From: DATKDF01 sp963752045
GTDB lineage: Bacteria; Acidobacteriota; Vicinamibacteria; Vicinamibacterales; SCN-69-37
Direction: 5' to 3'
DNA: 64,000 nt
Assembly: GCA_963752045.1 (NCBI GenBank)
Contig: CAVVWN010000013.1
Coordinates: 1 to 64,000, forward strand
Made by a program: the position numbers and the translations under genes. Below the pieces are notes generated by a model. That model ran no database searches and had not been told where the DNA came from. It saw nothing but the letters and a program-made list of their open reading frames with translations. How positions within the stretch are numbered: position 1 is the stretch's first letter; each line of letters begins with the position of its first letter. Positions 18,790 through 30,894 of the stretch are shown here, in pieces.

Positions 18790-18894
18790 GTCCGGCACGA
18801 TCCTATGCAACTTCGTCCGGATTCCGCCAATGTCGACGCGCAGGCGACCGCGCCGCCGCCGGAAGGCCCGTCGGGCCAGGGGCCGAGGCGCCCG

Positions 18895-19314
18895 CTACTT
18901 CGTCTTCTTCAGAACGGCATAGACCTCGGCCTGATCCATGTTGGCCGGCCGCGTGCGGCCGCCCGGCGCGGCAAGGCCAAGCGCCATCGTCGCACCGTCG
19001 ATCTCGACCAGGCCGAGCTGGATGCTGCCGGCGTCGTTGCCCGCAGTGATCGTCAGGTCAATCGCCATCGGCGTGGCCTTGGCGTCAACGGCGAAGGTAC
19101 CGCGCTCGGTGACCTCGGTGCCCGTCCATTGCTCGTACTTGTCGCCGGTGAACACGAGGTAGGCCTCCGCTTCCGCCGGAACAGCCTCGCCATTGAAGGA
19201 CGTGATGAGCCAGCTTCCCTGGAACCGCTCGAGCGCCTTCGTGCCGTCTTCCTGGGGAACGGCCTGGCCGGGCGTCACGAGGAGCAACGAGAGCAGGAGC
19301 AAACCGAGTGTCAT
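18895..19314 (-). CDS. Small exported protein, TIGR03067-like
   Basis: A 139-residue secreted protein: signal peptide MTLGLLLLSLLLVTPGQA, then FQGSWLITSFNGEAVPAEA, which matches the opening of the TIGR03067 domain found in many planctomycete and acidobacterial exported proteins, and a beta-rich remainder ending EVYAVLKKTK. A GGAGG lies 8 bp before the ATG. Function of the family is unknown. Same strand as its neighbours, with gaps of about 70-100 bp. Confidence 0.65.
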   Translation of the reverse strand: MTLGLLLLSLLLVTPGQAVPQEDGTKALERFQGSWLITSFNGEAVPAEAEAYLVFTGDKYEQWTGTEVTERGTFAVDAKATPMAIDLTITAGNDAGSIQLGLVEIDGATMALGLAAPGGRTRPANMDQAEVYAVLKKTK

Positions 19315-19383
19315 GGCAGGAACCTCCGCGTGTAAGAGACGGCCTCGGGCTGCCGAAAGTTCTTTCGCCCTCCCGGCGGCAGC

Positions 19384-20049
19384 TCAGGCTCGCGCGTACT
19401 GGATGCCGGCCTTCGAGCGGCCGACGCCGGCGATGACGCCGAGCGATCGCAGGCAGAACGCCGCCTGCTGCGCGACCTTGCGGGACACGCCGGCTCTTCT
19501 GGCGATGTCGCCTGTGGTGAACCGGGGCGGAAGGCCTGCGGGCAGGAGCGCCGCGAGGTCCTCGGCGCTCGTGAACCGTCGCACGTCGAGCACGTCCCGC
19601 AGTCGGCGATCAATTGTCCGGTACCCGCCGCGGCCCCGGCGGGCGCGCCGGTCCGCCTGCTGCACCTCGACGACCGACACGAGCACGATCTCGAGCATCA
19701 GGTTCGGATGGTCGATGAGCGTCGGTATGCTCACGAGCTCCTCGAACAGCTGATACACCGAACGTCGCTTCGGCGACTTCCGCAGCGCTCCGCCCGGTCG
19801 CTCGAGGTACGTCTCGACGGCGATGGGATGCACGAGCAGCATCCGGTGTTCGGCCAGCAACTCGTCGAACTTGCGCCCCATCGATGCGAACGACGTCGTC
19901 TGGATTTCGACGAGCAGGCCGGGACGACGGATGTCGACGACGAAACCGCCCACGAGGACCTCGAGCTCGTCGCCGGGCTCGGCGTAACGGGACTTCAGCG
20001 CGGCATGAAGCGACCCCTCGTTGAGGGTTCCAATGTGTGGAGGCGTCAC
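19384..20049 (-). CDS. PD-(D/E)xK nuclease-like protein with C-terminal helix-turn-helix
   Basis: A 221-residue protein. GTG at 20049 is taken because it follows the VWFA stop by 10 bp. The N-terminal half has a pattern fitting a PD-(D/E)xK core: VGGFVVDIRRPGLLVEIQTT, with D then ExQ and a downstream KFDELL. The C-terminal part, FTTGDIARRAGVSRKVAQQA, reads as a winged or simple helix-turn-helix. No named family is recognised; a DNA-binding or DNA-cutting role is an inference. It appears to be the last gene of a TPR-VWFA-nuclease operon. Confidence 0.5.
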   Translation of the reverse strand: MTPPHIGTLNEGSLHAALKSRYAEPGDELEVLVGGFVVDIRRPGLLVEIQTTSFASMGRKFDELLAEHRMLLVHPIAVETYLERPGGALRKSPKRRSVYQLFEELVSIPTLIDHPNLMLEIVLVSVVEVQQADRRARRGRGGYRTIDRRLRDVLDVRRFTSAEDLAALLPAGLPPRFTTGDIARRAGVSRKVAQQAAFCLRSLGVIAGVGRSKAGIQYARA

Positions 20050-20059
20050 GGGCAATCCG

Positions 20060-20914
20060 TCAGCCGATGTAGCCCGCGCGCGCGCGCACCAGGTACCGGC
20101 TGCCTCCCCGCACCTTGACCTCCAGTGTGTGCCAGCCGGCGAGTGGCACGCCGTCCAGCGTGTAGCGCAGCACGTAGCTGTGCCGGAACTCGTCGAGCGC
20201 CGTGGCCACGGCCTGGCCCGTGAGCCGTTCGTGGCGCGCGCGGATGAGCCGCCCGCCGGTGACGAGCGAGAGCGCCTGGAGCCGTGCGACGGACACGGGC
20301 TCGCCGCCCGCAGCCGCCGGCAGGATCGTGTACACGACCGCGTCGGTGCGCCTGGCGACATCGAGAAGCGTGGCCTCGTCGAAGAAGCTGGCGTTGTCAT
20401 TCGCGTCGCTCAGGACGATGACGATCCGGCGGCGGTCGAGTGCGGGCACGGTCACCATCGCGAGACTCACCGCGTCGAAGAACGCGGTGCCGTCCGGCCC
20501 GCCGCGCTGGATCGAGATGGCAACAGGCGGTTGCTGGCGCGACGTCGCGTCGGCGATCCGGGAATTGAACGTGATGACCTCGAAGCGATCCTGAGGAGCG
20601 AGGGTGTCGGCCACGAGGCGCATGGCCCGCAGGTACCGATCGAGGTCGTCTTCCGAAATGCTGCCGCTCGTGTCGAACACCAGCCGCAGGTCGATCGGCA
20701 GCAGGTTGAACTCCGCGGCGGAAACCGCCTGGGGGACGCCGTTGTCGAAGACCTCGAAGTCCTCCTTGCCGAGGCCAGCCACCGCCCGGCCGGCGTCGAA
20801 TACCGCGACGTCGAGCGCCACGGCGTGCGTGGCCGCGCGGAAGACCTGCGGCGATGGATTCTGAGCGACAGCGAGCGCACTGGCGACGACCGCAACCAGC
20901 ATCGGGCGGATCAT
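20060..20914 (-). CDS. Exported VWFA-domain protein, acidobacterial type
   Basis: Matches the VWFA-related family largely confined to Acidobacteriota (TIGR03436 type). Signal peptide MIRPMLVAVVASALAVAQ, then FEVFDNGVPQAVSAAEF, then the von Willebrand A domain with the metal-site motif DTSGSIS and IVIVLSDANDN, then a beta-rich tail ending YLVRARAGYIG. Probably a periplasmic or surface adhesion/scaffold protein. ATG at 20914 overlaps the TGA of the TPR gene as ATGA, so translation is coupled. This gene is one of the best taxonomic pointers in the window. Confidence 0.8.
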   Translation of the reverse strand: MIRPMLVAVVASALAVAQNPSPQVFRAATHAVALDVAVFDAGRAVAGLGKEDFEVFDNGVPQAVSAAEFNLLPIDLRLVFDTSGSISEDDLDRYLRAMRLVADTLAPQDRFEVITFNSRIADATSRQQPPVAISIQRGGPDGTAFFDAVSLAMVTVPALDRRRIVIVLSDANDNASFFDEATLLDVARRTDAVVYTILPAAAGGEPVSVARLQALSLVTGGRLIRARHERLTGQAVATALDEFRHSYVLRYTLDGVPLAGWHTLEVKVRGGSRYLVRARAGYIG

Positions 20915-22054
20915 CGGACGGCCTCCCGGAGCTCGGCCAGCCAGCGCTCGACGAACCGCTGATCCGCCCCAGGGTAGTCCCACCATGGATCGGCCACGGC
21001 GGGCGCGCCGCTCCGGAGCGATCGCGCGAGCGTTTCGGCCTCATCCGCTCGATCGAGCCGAAAGAGCGCCAGCGACAAGCCGACGCTGGCCGACTGCGCG
21101 CCGGGGCGGGCCTCCAGTGCTGACGCGTACGCAGCGGCGGCGTCCTGATGGCGGTCGAGCGCGTCGAGGACGCGGCCTCTGAAGAGCGACCTCCAGTAGG
21201 CCAGGTCCCGGTCACCGGCAGGTTCGGCCGACTCGAGCCACTGGAGCGCGTCTGGCGCGTCGCCCTGCAGGAACAGCAGCCATCCGGAGCGCACGCGGGC
21301 TTCCGCGTGCGTCTCGTCCGCGGCGCCGGCCTCTTCGAGCAGGGCGATGGTCTCCCCGAGACAGGTGTGCCAGCGGCTGGACACGACCGCCCTCGGCGAC
21401 GACATCAGGTCGCCCGGGCCGGGAAAATCGTCGCGGGCGTCGCGTGCCAGGGTTCGGAGGTCAGCGCCCGGGCGATTGCGGTCAGGACGCGTGTCCCAGC
21501 AGCGCCGTTCGTGCGCCACGGCCCGCGCGAGGAGAAGCCGGGCATCGACGAAGGCCGAAGACGCTTCGGATCGGTCGGCGTTCACGAGGCCGCTCACGTA
21601 CTGGTCGACGACGTCGGGCGCGGCGCTACGCAGCAGGATGCCCGTGGCGATGCGGTGCCACAGCCGCTCGAACGCGGCGGCGGATCCATCGGCCGTGGTG
21701 GGGCGCCCGGGCGCCGCCAGGTACCGCCGGCCCGCGCCGACGAGCGGGCGGACGAACTGCGGCGCCACGCGGGTCGAGACGTTGGCCAGCTCGAGCAGGA
21801 GCGCAGCCTTCCCGCGATGCCAGCCGGCCAGCCATCGGTCGAGGCGTCGAGCGTCGGCCAGCCGGGCCGCACGGAAATCACTCGAGGTGGCGAAGGAACG
21901 GGCAACGACACCATCGTCGCCGCTCATGTATGCGGCAAGCACGGTGTCGAGGTTCGGCGGGGTGCCGAGACCGACTCCCCTGGCGGGCCGACGCCGGAAG
22001 AGACGCCGGCACGAGGCCGATCACCAACGCCAGGGTCAGACATCGGCGCGTCAT
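20911..22054 (-). CDS. Exported TPR-like protein, frameshifted near its start
   Basis: The main frame encodes a helical repeat protein whose C-terminal third has TPR-like units (DALQWLESAEPAGDRDLAYW, AAAAYASALEARPGAQSASV). The signal peptide MTRRCLTLALVIGLVPASLP is in a different frame beginning at 22054. The two join if one base is changed between about 21980 and 22010, where GGGG and CCCC runs lie. After the junction the expected NLDTVLAAYMSGDDGVVAR opening of such proteins appears. First gene of the operon with the VWFA protein. The frameshift is either real or an assembly error. Confidence 0.6.
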
Positions 22055-22198
22055 CAATAGTGTTCCGCGAGGAGACGTCACTATACCCCCAACCCGGGAA
22101 AACGTCTGGCGCACCCGGTTTGGACAAGCCCGACGAGGTCAGCCAATGCTGTCGCAGCGGGCGCCCGTCGCAATTTCCGCGATCCGCCGTGGAGAGCC

Positions 22199-22217
22199 TT
22201 CTGCATTTTCTGCAATG
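22199..22217. promoter_or_regulatory. Possible operator: TGCA-N5-TGCA palindrome upstream of uma2
   Basis: TTCTGCATTTTCTGCAATG. A near-identical TGCA-GAAAC-TGCA-ATG lies upstream of the DUF4160 gene at 53299. It stands 80-100 bp before the Uma2 start. A shared regulator is inferred. Confidence 0.4.
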
Positions 22218-22287
22218 CCCCACGCCTCTCGGCCGGAAATTGCGCGAGTGTCTCCTGGCACGGAACGAGCACCGCAGGCGATGTAGA

Positions 22288-22851
22288 ATGGCCGGCGTGA
22301 GTGCAGTGCATCCGCGCGTGAGTTTCGCGGATCTGGAGCAGTGGCCCGACGACGGGCGCCGGTACGAGTTGTACGACGGCGAGGTCTTCGTGGTCCCTTC
22401 CCCGCTTCCGCTGCATCAGTTCGTGCTCGCGCGCCTGCACCTCGCCTTCGAGGACTACTGCAAGGCGCACGGCGGTATCGTGTTGTTCGCGCCACTCGAC
22501 ATCGTCCTCACGGACTTCGACGTCGTCCAGCCCGACCTGCTGTTCTTCACGGCAGACCGCGCGCACCTGATTCACCCGAAGCGGGTCACGCGCGCGGCGC
22601 CGGACCTGGCGATAGAAATCCTCTCGCCCGGCACCGCCCGCAACGACCGGGGCCGCAAGCGCGAGCTGCTGGCGCGCCATGCCGTGCGCGAGTACTGGCT
22701 GATCGATCCCGACGTGCCGCGCATCGAGCTGTTCGCGCTCCGCGACGGCGCCCTCGTGGCTGCCTCCATCGCCGAAGGCTCCGACGCGGTGGCGTCGTCG
22801 CTGCTCCCGGCACTCACCCTCTGCGCTGCGGATTTCGTCCCGGCCGCTTGA
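22288..22851 (+). CDS. Uma2-family (DUF820) PD-(D/E)xK protein
   Basis: A 187-residue Uma2 protein, a family of putative restriction-type endonucleases. The core is intact: DIVLTDFDVVQPDLLFF supplies the first acidic residue, LAIEILSPGT the E-x-L strand, and the RKRELLARHAVREYWLIDP helix-strand the lysine/glutamate end of the site. ATG at 22288 overlaps a TAGAAT box, so the real start may be GTG at 22297, 7 bp past that box, as a leaderless message. No methylase or toxin partner is next to it. Function of the family is unproven. Confidence 0.75.
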   Translation: MAGVSAVHPRVSFADLEQWPDDGRRYELYDGEVFVVPSPLPLHQFVLARLHLAFEDYCKAHGGIVLFAPLDIVLTDFDVVQPDLLFFTADRAHLIHPKRVTRAAPDLAIEILSPGTARNDRGRKRELLARHAVREYWLIDPDVPRIELFALRDGALVAASIAEGSDAVASSLLPALTLCAADFVPAA

Positions 22852-22914
22852 ACGCCCCGGCGGGCGACTCCAGCAGAGCGCGTCGAACCAGCCTGCAGGC
22901 CGACTTCACGCCCC

Positions 22915-22941
22915 GCCGCGCCGAATCGTGACGGGAACCGG
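22915..22941 (+). repeat. 27-bp exact repeat, copy 1
   Basis: Identical over 27 bases and in the same orientation to 33031-33057. Here it is intergenic, between the Uma2 stop and the small gene at 22954. On the minus strand it reads PVPVTIRRG, as in the Rrf2 tail. Confidence 0.75.
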
Positions 22942-22953
22942 TTCGGCAGACGA

Positions 22954-23160
22954 CTATCCGGTGAACTCGGGCTTCCGGTCCACGAGTGACTCGGCCCACT
23001 CACCGGTCTCAAGATCGAGAACGCGCTCGGCCTCCGCCAGGAGTTGCTGAATCTGCCCGAGGCTCCGGGTGCGTCTCATCTGATCGGCAAGCCCTCGCAG
23101 CAGCGGCGCCATCCGTAGCGACCGTTGAGCCTGTCGCTCGTGATCGTCGAGCGAAGACAT
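22954..23160 (-). CDS. Small hypothetical protein
   Basis: A 68-residue helical, Arg/Leu/Glu-rich frame (LRGLADQMRRTRSLGQIQQL, RVLDLETGEWAESLVDRKPE). No signal, membrane segment or known domain. Start at ATG 23160 is without a ribosome site. It lies between uma2 and the kinase gene and reads away from the latter. Could be non-coding. Confidence 0.35.
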   Translation of the reverse strand: MSSLDDHERQAQRSLRMAPLLRGLADQMRRTRSLGQIQQLLAEAERVLDLETGEWAESLVDRKPEFTG

Positions 23161-23350
23161 GGCGTGTAACGCTGCCGCCCACGCCGGAAGCGAGAATGTT
23201 GTGTCCGCCCTTCGTCCTTCAGGGCCACACGACGAATGGGAATCGACCGGGTCACCGGTCACGATTGTACCTCTCAGACTGCCGGCAGCGCGGATCTCGC
23301 CCCTGCTGCCTGAACGCCCAGGGGCTCCCGTGGGCATCTGGCCCCGAGCA

Positions 23351-23356
23351 TATAAT
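23351..23356 (+). promoter_or_regulatory. -10 box of the kinase gene
   Basis: A perfect TATAAT 11 bp before the ATG at 23368; no clear -35 at the usual distance and no Shine-Dalgarno. Suggests a message with a very short or no leader. Confidence 0.5.
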
Positions 23357-23367
23357 CGCGACACCTC

Positions 23368-26028
<2,661 letters not shown>

Positions 26029-26106
26029 TCGCAGCCGGACAAACCTCCGCACCGGAGCCACCCGCCGCAGCTCGTCGAAGACCTTCGGCTGGCTTGCCGA
26101 CGCCCG

Positions 26107-27129
26107 CTACCGCGTGAAGATCGCCTTGGGAACCATGGCGTGGATGCCCTTCGTCCCGTCGACCACCTGCGTGACGACCAGGTCCATCGCGGCACTCGCC
26201 AGGAAGTAGGCCTCCTCGCGCGACATCCCCTTGGTCTCCACGAGGAGGTCGAGCATCTCACGGGTGGCGATCACCGTCGCGTCTTCGAGATCCTCCGCCA
26301 GCCCCATGGTGATGTAGTGGGTCGCCGTCTCGGCCCGCGGCCATTTCAGGCGACGTCCCTTGTGCAACACCACCTGGATCTCGCCGGTGAGTGACGTCTC
26401 GACGGCCGTCCCGCTCACCTCGCCGTACCCCTGAATGGCGTGCCCGTCACCGACCGAGAGCAGTGCACCGGCCACATGCACCGGAAGGTACAGCGTGCTC
26501 CCCGCCCCGAGGTCGCGGTTGTCGAAGTTTCCGCCGAACACGTTGGGCGGTCCACTGGACACGCGTCCCATCCCAGCCGGCGGTGCGACACCAATCACCC
26601 CCCAGAACGGCGTGGCCGGAATCTCGATGCCCGGCGCGAACAGGACCACGCTTCGCGCCACGTCGAGCCAGGTGACGCGGTGCTTCTCGTACGGGAATTC
26701 GTCTGGCAGGAGCCCGTAGTCCGGGCCGAATCCCTGCCCGGCGATGGGAAGCCGCAACTCGACCGACCGGATCCGGATCTCGAGCATGTCCCCGGGCTCG
26801 GCGTCGCGCACCATGATCGGACCGTTCAACGTGTGATCGCCGCGATTGGTCGCCTCGACCCCGTCGAAGACGGCATTGAGCTCCGGCGGAATCCGGTCTG
26901 CCGGCACACCGAGCGCCTCGAACCAGCGTGGATTCCCCGTGGCCGTCTCCAGCCGCACGATGTCTCCGGAGTCGATCGTGAGCACCGGCGTGAGCGTGGC
27001 GTCGAAGAAGTTGCGGTGCACCGTCGCAGGCGTGGCCTTGAGCTCGTGAATCGTGGGCGCGCGCTGGGCGCCCGCGATCGCGGGCAGAGCCAGCAGCAGG
27101 AGGTATCGAGCGTGAAATACGGATCGCAT
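26107..27129 (-). CDS. Exported acetamidase/formamidase-family protein
   Basis: A 340-residue FmdA/AmdA-fold amidase with a signal peptide (MRSVFHARYLLLLALPAIAG). Family hallmarks: RNFFDATLTPVLTIDSGDIV, NGPIMVRDAEPGDMLEIRI and VGDGHAIQGYGEVSGTAVET. It would release ammonia from a short amide outside the cytoplasm; the family is a structural group with diverse substrates. AGGAG 6 bp before the ATG. It lies between two kinase-propeller genes and is convergent with the first, 78 bp apart. Confidence 0.85.
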   Translation of the reverse strand: MRSVFHARYLLLLALPAIAGAQRAPTIHELKATPATVHRNFFDATLTPVLTIDSGDIVRLETATGNPRWFEALGVPADRIPPELNAVFDGVEATNRGDHTLNGPIMVRDAEPGDMLEIRIRSVELRLPIAGQGFGPDYGLLPDEFPYEKHRVTWLDVARSVVLFAPGIEIPATPFWGVIGVAPPAGMGRVSSGPPNVFGGNFDNRDLGAGSTLYLPVHVAGALLSVGDGHAIQGYGEVSGTAVETSLTGEIQVVLHKGRRLKWPRAETATHYITMGLAEDLEDATVIATREMLDLLVETKGMSREEAYFLASAAMDLVVTQVVDGTKGIHAMVPKAIFTR

Positions 27130-27198
27130 GAGTGCTCCTAATCAGTCGTGGATCGGCGGTTCGCACGGGCGAGCCCGTCGGCTTCTTCGAGATCGGTA

Positions 27199-29829
27199 CT
27201 ACTTCAGCCCCTTGATCACGTACAACTGGGCAGACGACCGCCGGTAGCTGTAGGCGAGCGTGCCGTCCGGAGACGCGCTCATGCTGAGCAGGCCGCTGAG
27301 GGCCGGCTGCAGCGGGCGGATGGCCTTCCAGAGCGTGCGACGGCCGGACCCGACATCGACCCGGTCCACGTGCATGCGTCCGGGTTCTTGTGTCCAGACG
27401 TACACCGACTGGTTGTCCGCGCTCCATCCGGCGACATGTTCGTCGTCACGGATGCCGATCGCCGGCCGGCACTCCGGCGTCGCGACGGTGCAAACGACGA
27501 ACGCACCGGCCGCATCGACGGCGATCACGCGCGACCCGTCTGGTGAGATGACATTCCCGCTGGTGGCCGACAGGGTCACCCCGTCGGGGAGCAGTGCGAT
27601 CGGGTCACGACCAGCCGCAGACAGCACGTACGCCACCGGTGAGGCCCCGGGGCGCACAACTTGAACCACCAGGCGCCCGTCAGGGAGCCAACCGGCCCAT
27701 GAAGTTGACTCGATTGGGCCCATATCCAGAGTCGACGGGCGTCCGGCCCCCGTTGGCACGATCGAGAGTGCCGGCGGCGTTTCATTCGACACAACGAACG
27801 CGTTGCGTCCGTCTGGCGACAGGGCCAGGCCGTTCCCAGCCGCGATCCGCACGGGCTGTGCGTCCTGTGCGGGCCACGCGTACACGGATCCCTCCGGTCC
27901 GGCACTATCTCCGTTTCCGGTGATCAGCAGCGTATGGTTGCTCGAGAACGCGCTCGTGTTGCTGCCTTCACGCCACGACCGATCCCTCGACGTGACGTCG
28001 GACCCGTCCAGGATTTCGAGGCGCCTCGAACCACGGTCAAACGAGACCAGGACGTCTCCCTGCGGCGAGATGTCGTGCAGCGTGATCGCGCCTGGCGCCC
28101 GCAGGACGGTCCGTTCCCGGCCAGACACGTCGAGACCGAAGATACTCGTCTGCCAGCCGGTGGTCTCCGCCGCCGCAAACCAGACCTCGTCCGAGGGGGT
28201 CCATGCCAGCGCCCACCAGTCGGCAAACGGCCGGCTCTGGGCAACGAACTTGCCGGAACGATCGAAAATCCTGACTCGAACGGCCACTTCCACCTGAAGA
28301 TCGAAGAAGGCGACGTAGTTTCCAGAGGGCGACACTCTGGGTGTGGCGAACCTGGCGGGCATACGGCCCCGACTCTTGACCGTCGACACCTCGGCCAGGA
28401 CCTGCCCAACGGGAAACTCCATCGTCTGCCGGACGGCGTCGTCGCGCACGACGGCCATCTCGCCGCTGGCGCCAAAGTCGGCGAACAGGGCTCCCTCGAG
28501 TTCCGCGCGTGGAGCGCCGCCGGTGAGGGAGGCCTTGGCCAGGGTGCCGATTCGAAAATAGGGGTTGCCGCCAGTGATCGATGAACCGCTGAGGATGGCG
28601 AGTTCCCCCGAACGGGAGATGCCGAGCAGGTCGGCGCCCGGGATTTCCAGGGACCGGTACTCCAGGCTGTCCAGGCTGGTCAGGAAGACGTCGCGCTCGC
28701 GCCCATCCCAGTCGGCGCTGTAGACGATGGTGCGGGTGTCTGGCGCGAACCGCGCCGCAAAGACGAATCCGTCTTCGAAGGAGACGGGTGCGTACGTCAC
28801 CTCCGCGATACCCGCTCCGGTTGTGCCACGGGCGAAGTACCCCGCGCCCCCGCCCAGGACGAGCGCGGCGGCCACGGCCGCCGCCAGCACGAAGGCCCCG
28901 TGCGTGCGGGAAGGGGGCGTGTTCACCTCGATCGCCGACGCGCCACTCAGTGCGGTGCCCGACGACGATCCAGACAACGCGCCCAGGGCGAAGGCCACGT
29001 CGCGCGCGGACTGGAAGCGTTCGGTGGAGCTCTTTTCGAGGCAGTGCCGGACGATACGCTCGAGTGCCGGGGCGACGTCCTGCCGCAGGCCGGTGAGGTC
29101 CGGCGGGTCGTCTTTCAGGATCGCCGTCATGGTCTCGGCGCTGGTCTCACGCTGAAAGGCGCGTTGGCCCGAGAGCATTTCGTAGAGCACGATGCCGAAC
29201 GCAAAGAGGTCCGTTCGCGCGTCCACGGCGTGACCGCGCACCTGTTCCGGCGCCATGTAGCCGACCGTCCCCATCACCGTGCCCGGGTCGGTCATCGCCG
29301 CGACGGTCTCGGTGGCGCCAGAGCCACCGGTGGCCGTGGCCACGGAGCGCGCGAGACCGAAGTCGAGGATCTTGACCTGCCCGTCGGGCAGCAGGAACAC
29401 ATTCTCGGGTTTCAGGTCCCGGTGGACGAGTCCCTTGTCGTGCGCGGCCGCCAGGCCACGCGCGATCTGCACCGCGCATTCAATCGCCTTGCGTACGGGC
29501 AGGGCGCCGTCGTCCAGGCGCTCACGCAACGTCTGGCCATCGAGAAGCTCGGTCACGACGTAGGCGGTGGCGTGTCCGGCGTCAGTGGTCGTACCGGTAT
29601 CAAAGATGGCGAGGATATTCGGGTGTGACAGCGCGGCGATGGACCTGGCTTCGCGTTCGAACCGTGCCAGCCGATCGGCATCCGCACTGAAGCCGGGCGG
29701 GAGCACCTTGACCGCAACTTCGCGATCCAACCGGGTGTCCCGCGCGCGGTAGACTTCGCCCATCCCGCCCGAACCAATGTGGCTCACGACTTCATAGGGG
29801 CCCAGACGTGTTCCCGCGGCGAGCGACAT
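27199..29829 (-). CDS. Membrane Ser/Thr protein kinase with TolB-like propeller
   Basis: An 876-residue relative of the kinase at 23368. Kinase domain: GSGGMGEVY (19-27), K41, HRDLKPEN with D138, DFG with D156, GYMAPEQVRG. Membrane helix near 312-335 (GAFVLAAAVAAALVLGGGAG), then a beta-propeller with weaker SPSG/SPDG repeats ending ASPDGTLAYSYRRSSAQLYV. TAGAGT lies 9 bp before the ATG, with no Shine-Dalgarno. It stops about 70 bp upstream of the amidase start on the same strand, so the two may be co-transcribed. Confidence 0.92.
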   Translation of the reverse strand: MSLAAGTRLGPYEVVSHIGSGGMGEVYRARDTRLDREVAVKVLPPGFSADADRLARFEREARSIAALSHPNILAIFDTGTTTDAGHATAYVVTELLDGQTLRERLDDGALPVRKAIECAVQIARGLAAAHDKGLVHRDLKPENVFLLPDGQVKILDFGLARSVATATGGSGATETVAAMTDPGTVMGTVGYMAPEQVRGHAVDARTDLFAFGIVLYEMLSGQRAFQRETSAETMTAILKDDPPDLTGLRQDVAPALERIVRHCLEKSSTERFQSARDVAFALGALSGSSSGTALSGASAIEVNTPPSRTHGAFVLAAAVAAALVLGGGAGYFARGTTGAGIAEVTYAPVSFEDGFVFAARFAPDTRTIVYSADWDGRERDVFLTSLDSLEYRSLEIPGADLLGISRSGELAILSGSSITGGNPYFRIGTLAKASLTGGAPRAELEGALFADFGASGEMAVVRDDAVRQTMEFPVGQVLAEVSTVKSRGRMPARFATPRVSPSGNYVAFFDLQVEVAVRVRIFDRSGKFVAQSRPFADWWALAWTPSDEVWFAAAETTGWQTSIFGLDVSGRERTVLRAPGAITLHDISPQGDVLVSFDRGSRRLEILDGSDVTSRDRSWREGSNTSAFSSNHTLLITGNGDSAGPEGSVYAWPAQDAQPVRIAAGNGLALSPDGRNAFVVSNETPPALSIVPTGAGRPSTLDMGPIESTSWAGWLPDGRLVVQVVRPGASPVAYVLSAAGRDPIALLPDGVTLSATSGNVISPDGSRVIAVDAAGAFVVCTVATPECRPAIGIRDDEHVAGWSADNQSVYVWTQEPGRMHVDRVDVGSGRRTLWKAIRPLQPALSGLLSMSASPDGTLAYSYRRSSAQLYVIKGLK

Positions 29830-30002
29830 CGGCGGGCTACTCTATCAGACGGCGACGCGTGACGGATTCGCACGTGCATCGGGGGAGCGACCCGGTCGGG
29901 CGCGATTCCCTCCTCCGGCACCAGCTCTCGCGGACCTCCAGTCCGCTGAGTTTTTCGGGCCCGGATGCGATATTCCAGGGTCGGGGGTTCACTTCCGGCA
30001 GC

Positions 30003-30130
30003 GCGTGCTACGGTCGGCGTGCCGGTTGGGGTGGGCCACACTACGGCGGCGGACTGCTCGGCCTTGTGCTGATCATCCTGCTGGTCCTCTGGCACACGGG
30101 CAACCTCGGCGGTGGCGGGATGATGCGTGG
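30003..30130 (+). pseudogene. 5'-truncated copy of the DUF3309-like gene
   Basis: Nearly identical to 31566-31697 (YGRRAGWGGPHYGGGLLGLV and onward) but without the first 18 or so codons and the stop codon of the intact gene; the frame simply runs on into other sequence. No start codon with a ribosome site. A direct repeat of the gene's 3' part about 1.56 kb away, on the other side of the SYLF gene. Confidence 0.8.
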
Positions 30131-30162
30131 AGCGGCCGTCGAGACGGCCGGCAGGCTCGCCG

Positions 30163-30894
30163 CTACTTCTCGGCCTTGCGCGATGAATGGCGGGTCAGCA
30201 TCTGCTGGAACGCGCGAACCGACGCAGGCGCCGTGACCTTGTTGTCTTTCAATACGTCCTTGGCCGTGACGTCCGCGCCGTACACGTCGTGCATATCCTC
30301 CTCGTCCGGTTTGATGACCACGCCTTTGAGTTCGAGGCCGGCAAACAGGCCTTTGCTGCGCGAGTAGGACAGGATCTGCGCGTTGAGCTTGAGATCGGTT
30401 GACGCTCCGGCCTGACGCCCGACCGGCCCGGCGGCCACCGATGCGTCACCGCCCAGCGTGAACTCGTTCGTCAGCAGACTGGCCATGCCACTCGGGGTCA
30501 TGAACAGCATCACGAGGTCCGTGGCCTCGGCGCCGATCTGCAATCCGAAGCTGCCACCGCCGAGGTTGAAGAAGGCCGGCGCGCTCCAGCCGGTCACGGT
30601 GCGGCAACTGGCCACGCCGCGGCCGCCGCGGCCGCCGACAACGAACCCAGCCTTGATGACCGACGGGAACACCGCCACACACTCGGCCTTGTCCAGCAGG
30701 TTCTGGGGGATCCCCTCGTCGGGAGCGGCCATGAGCTCGTTGAGGACCCGTGCCGCCTTCTCCGACTGATTCACCTCATCGGTCACCTTTTGCTCGGCCT
30801 GAGACCGTGCCTCCGGGCTCGCCGCGAGCATCAGGCAGCACGCCGTAGCGGTTCCGACGATCGACGTCATGTTCATGGTCCTGCCTGCGTTCAT
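30163..30894 (-). CDS. Exported SYLF/Ysc84-domain lipid-binding protein
   Basis: A 243-residue protein of the SYLF family: signal peptide, then KAARVLNELMAAPDEGIPQN, LLDKAECVAVFPSVIKAGFVVG, GRGVASCRTVTGWSAPAFF and IGAEATDLVMLFMTPSGMAS, all hallmark segments, and a C-terminal helical tail. Family members bind phosphoinositides or other lipids and are often stress-induced. GAGGAG lies 8 bp before ATG 30894. It sits between two copies of a DUF3309 gene on the other strand. Confidence 0.85.
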   Translation of the reverse strand: MNAGRTMNMTSIVGTATACCLMLAASPEARSQAEQKVTDEVNQSEKAARVLNELMAAPDEGIPQNLLDKAECVAVFPSVIKAGFVVGGRGGRGVASCRTVTGWSAPAFFNLGGGSFGLQIGAEATDLVMLFMTPSGMASLLTNEFTLGGDASVAAGPVGRQAGASTDLKLNAQILSYSRSKGLFAGLELKGVVIKPDEEDMHDVYGADVTAKDVLKDNKVTAPASVRAFQQMLTRHSSRKAEK

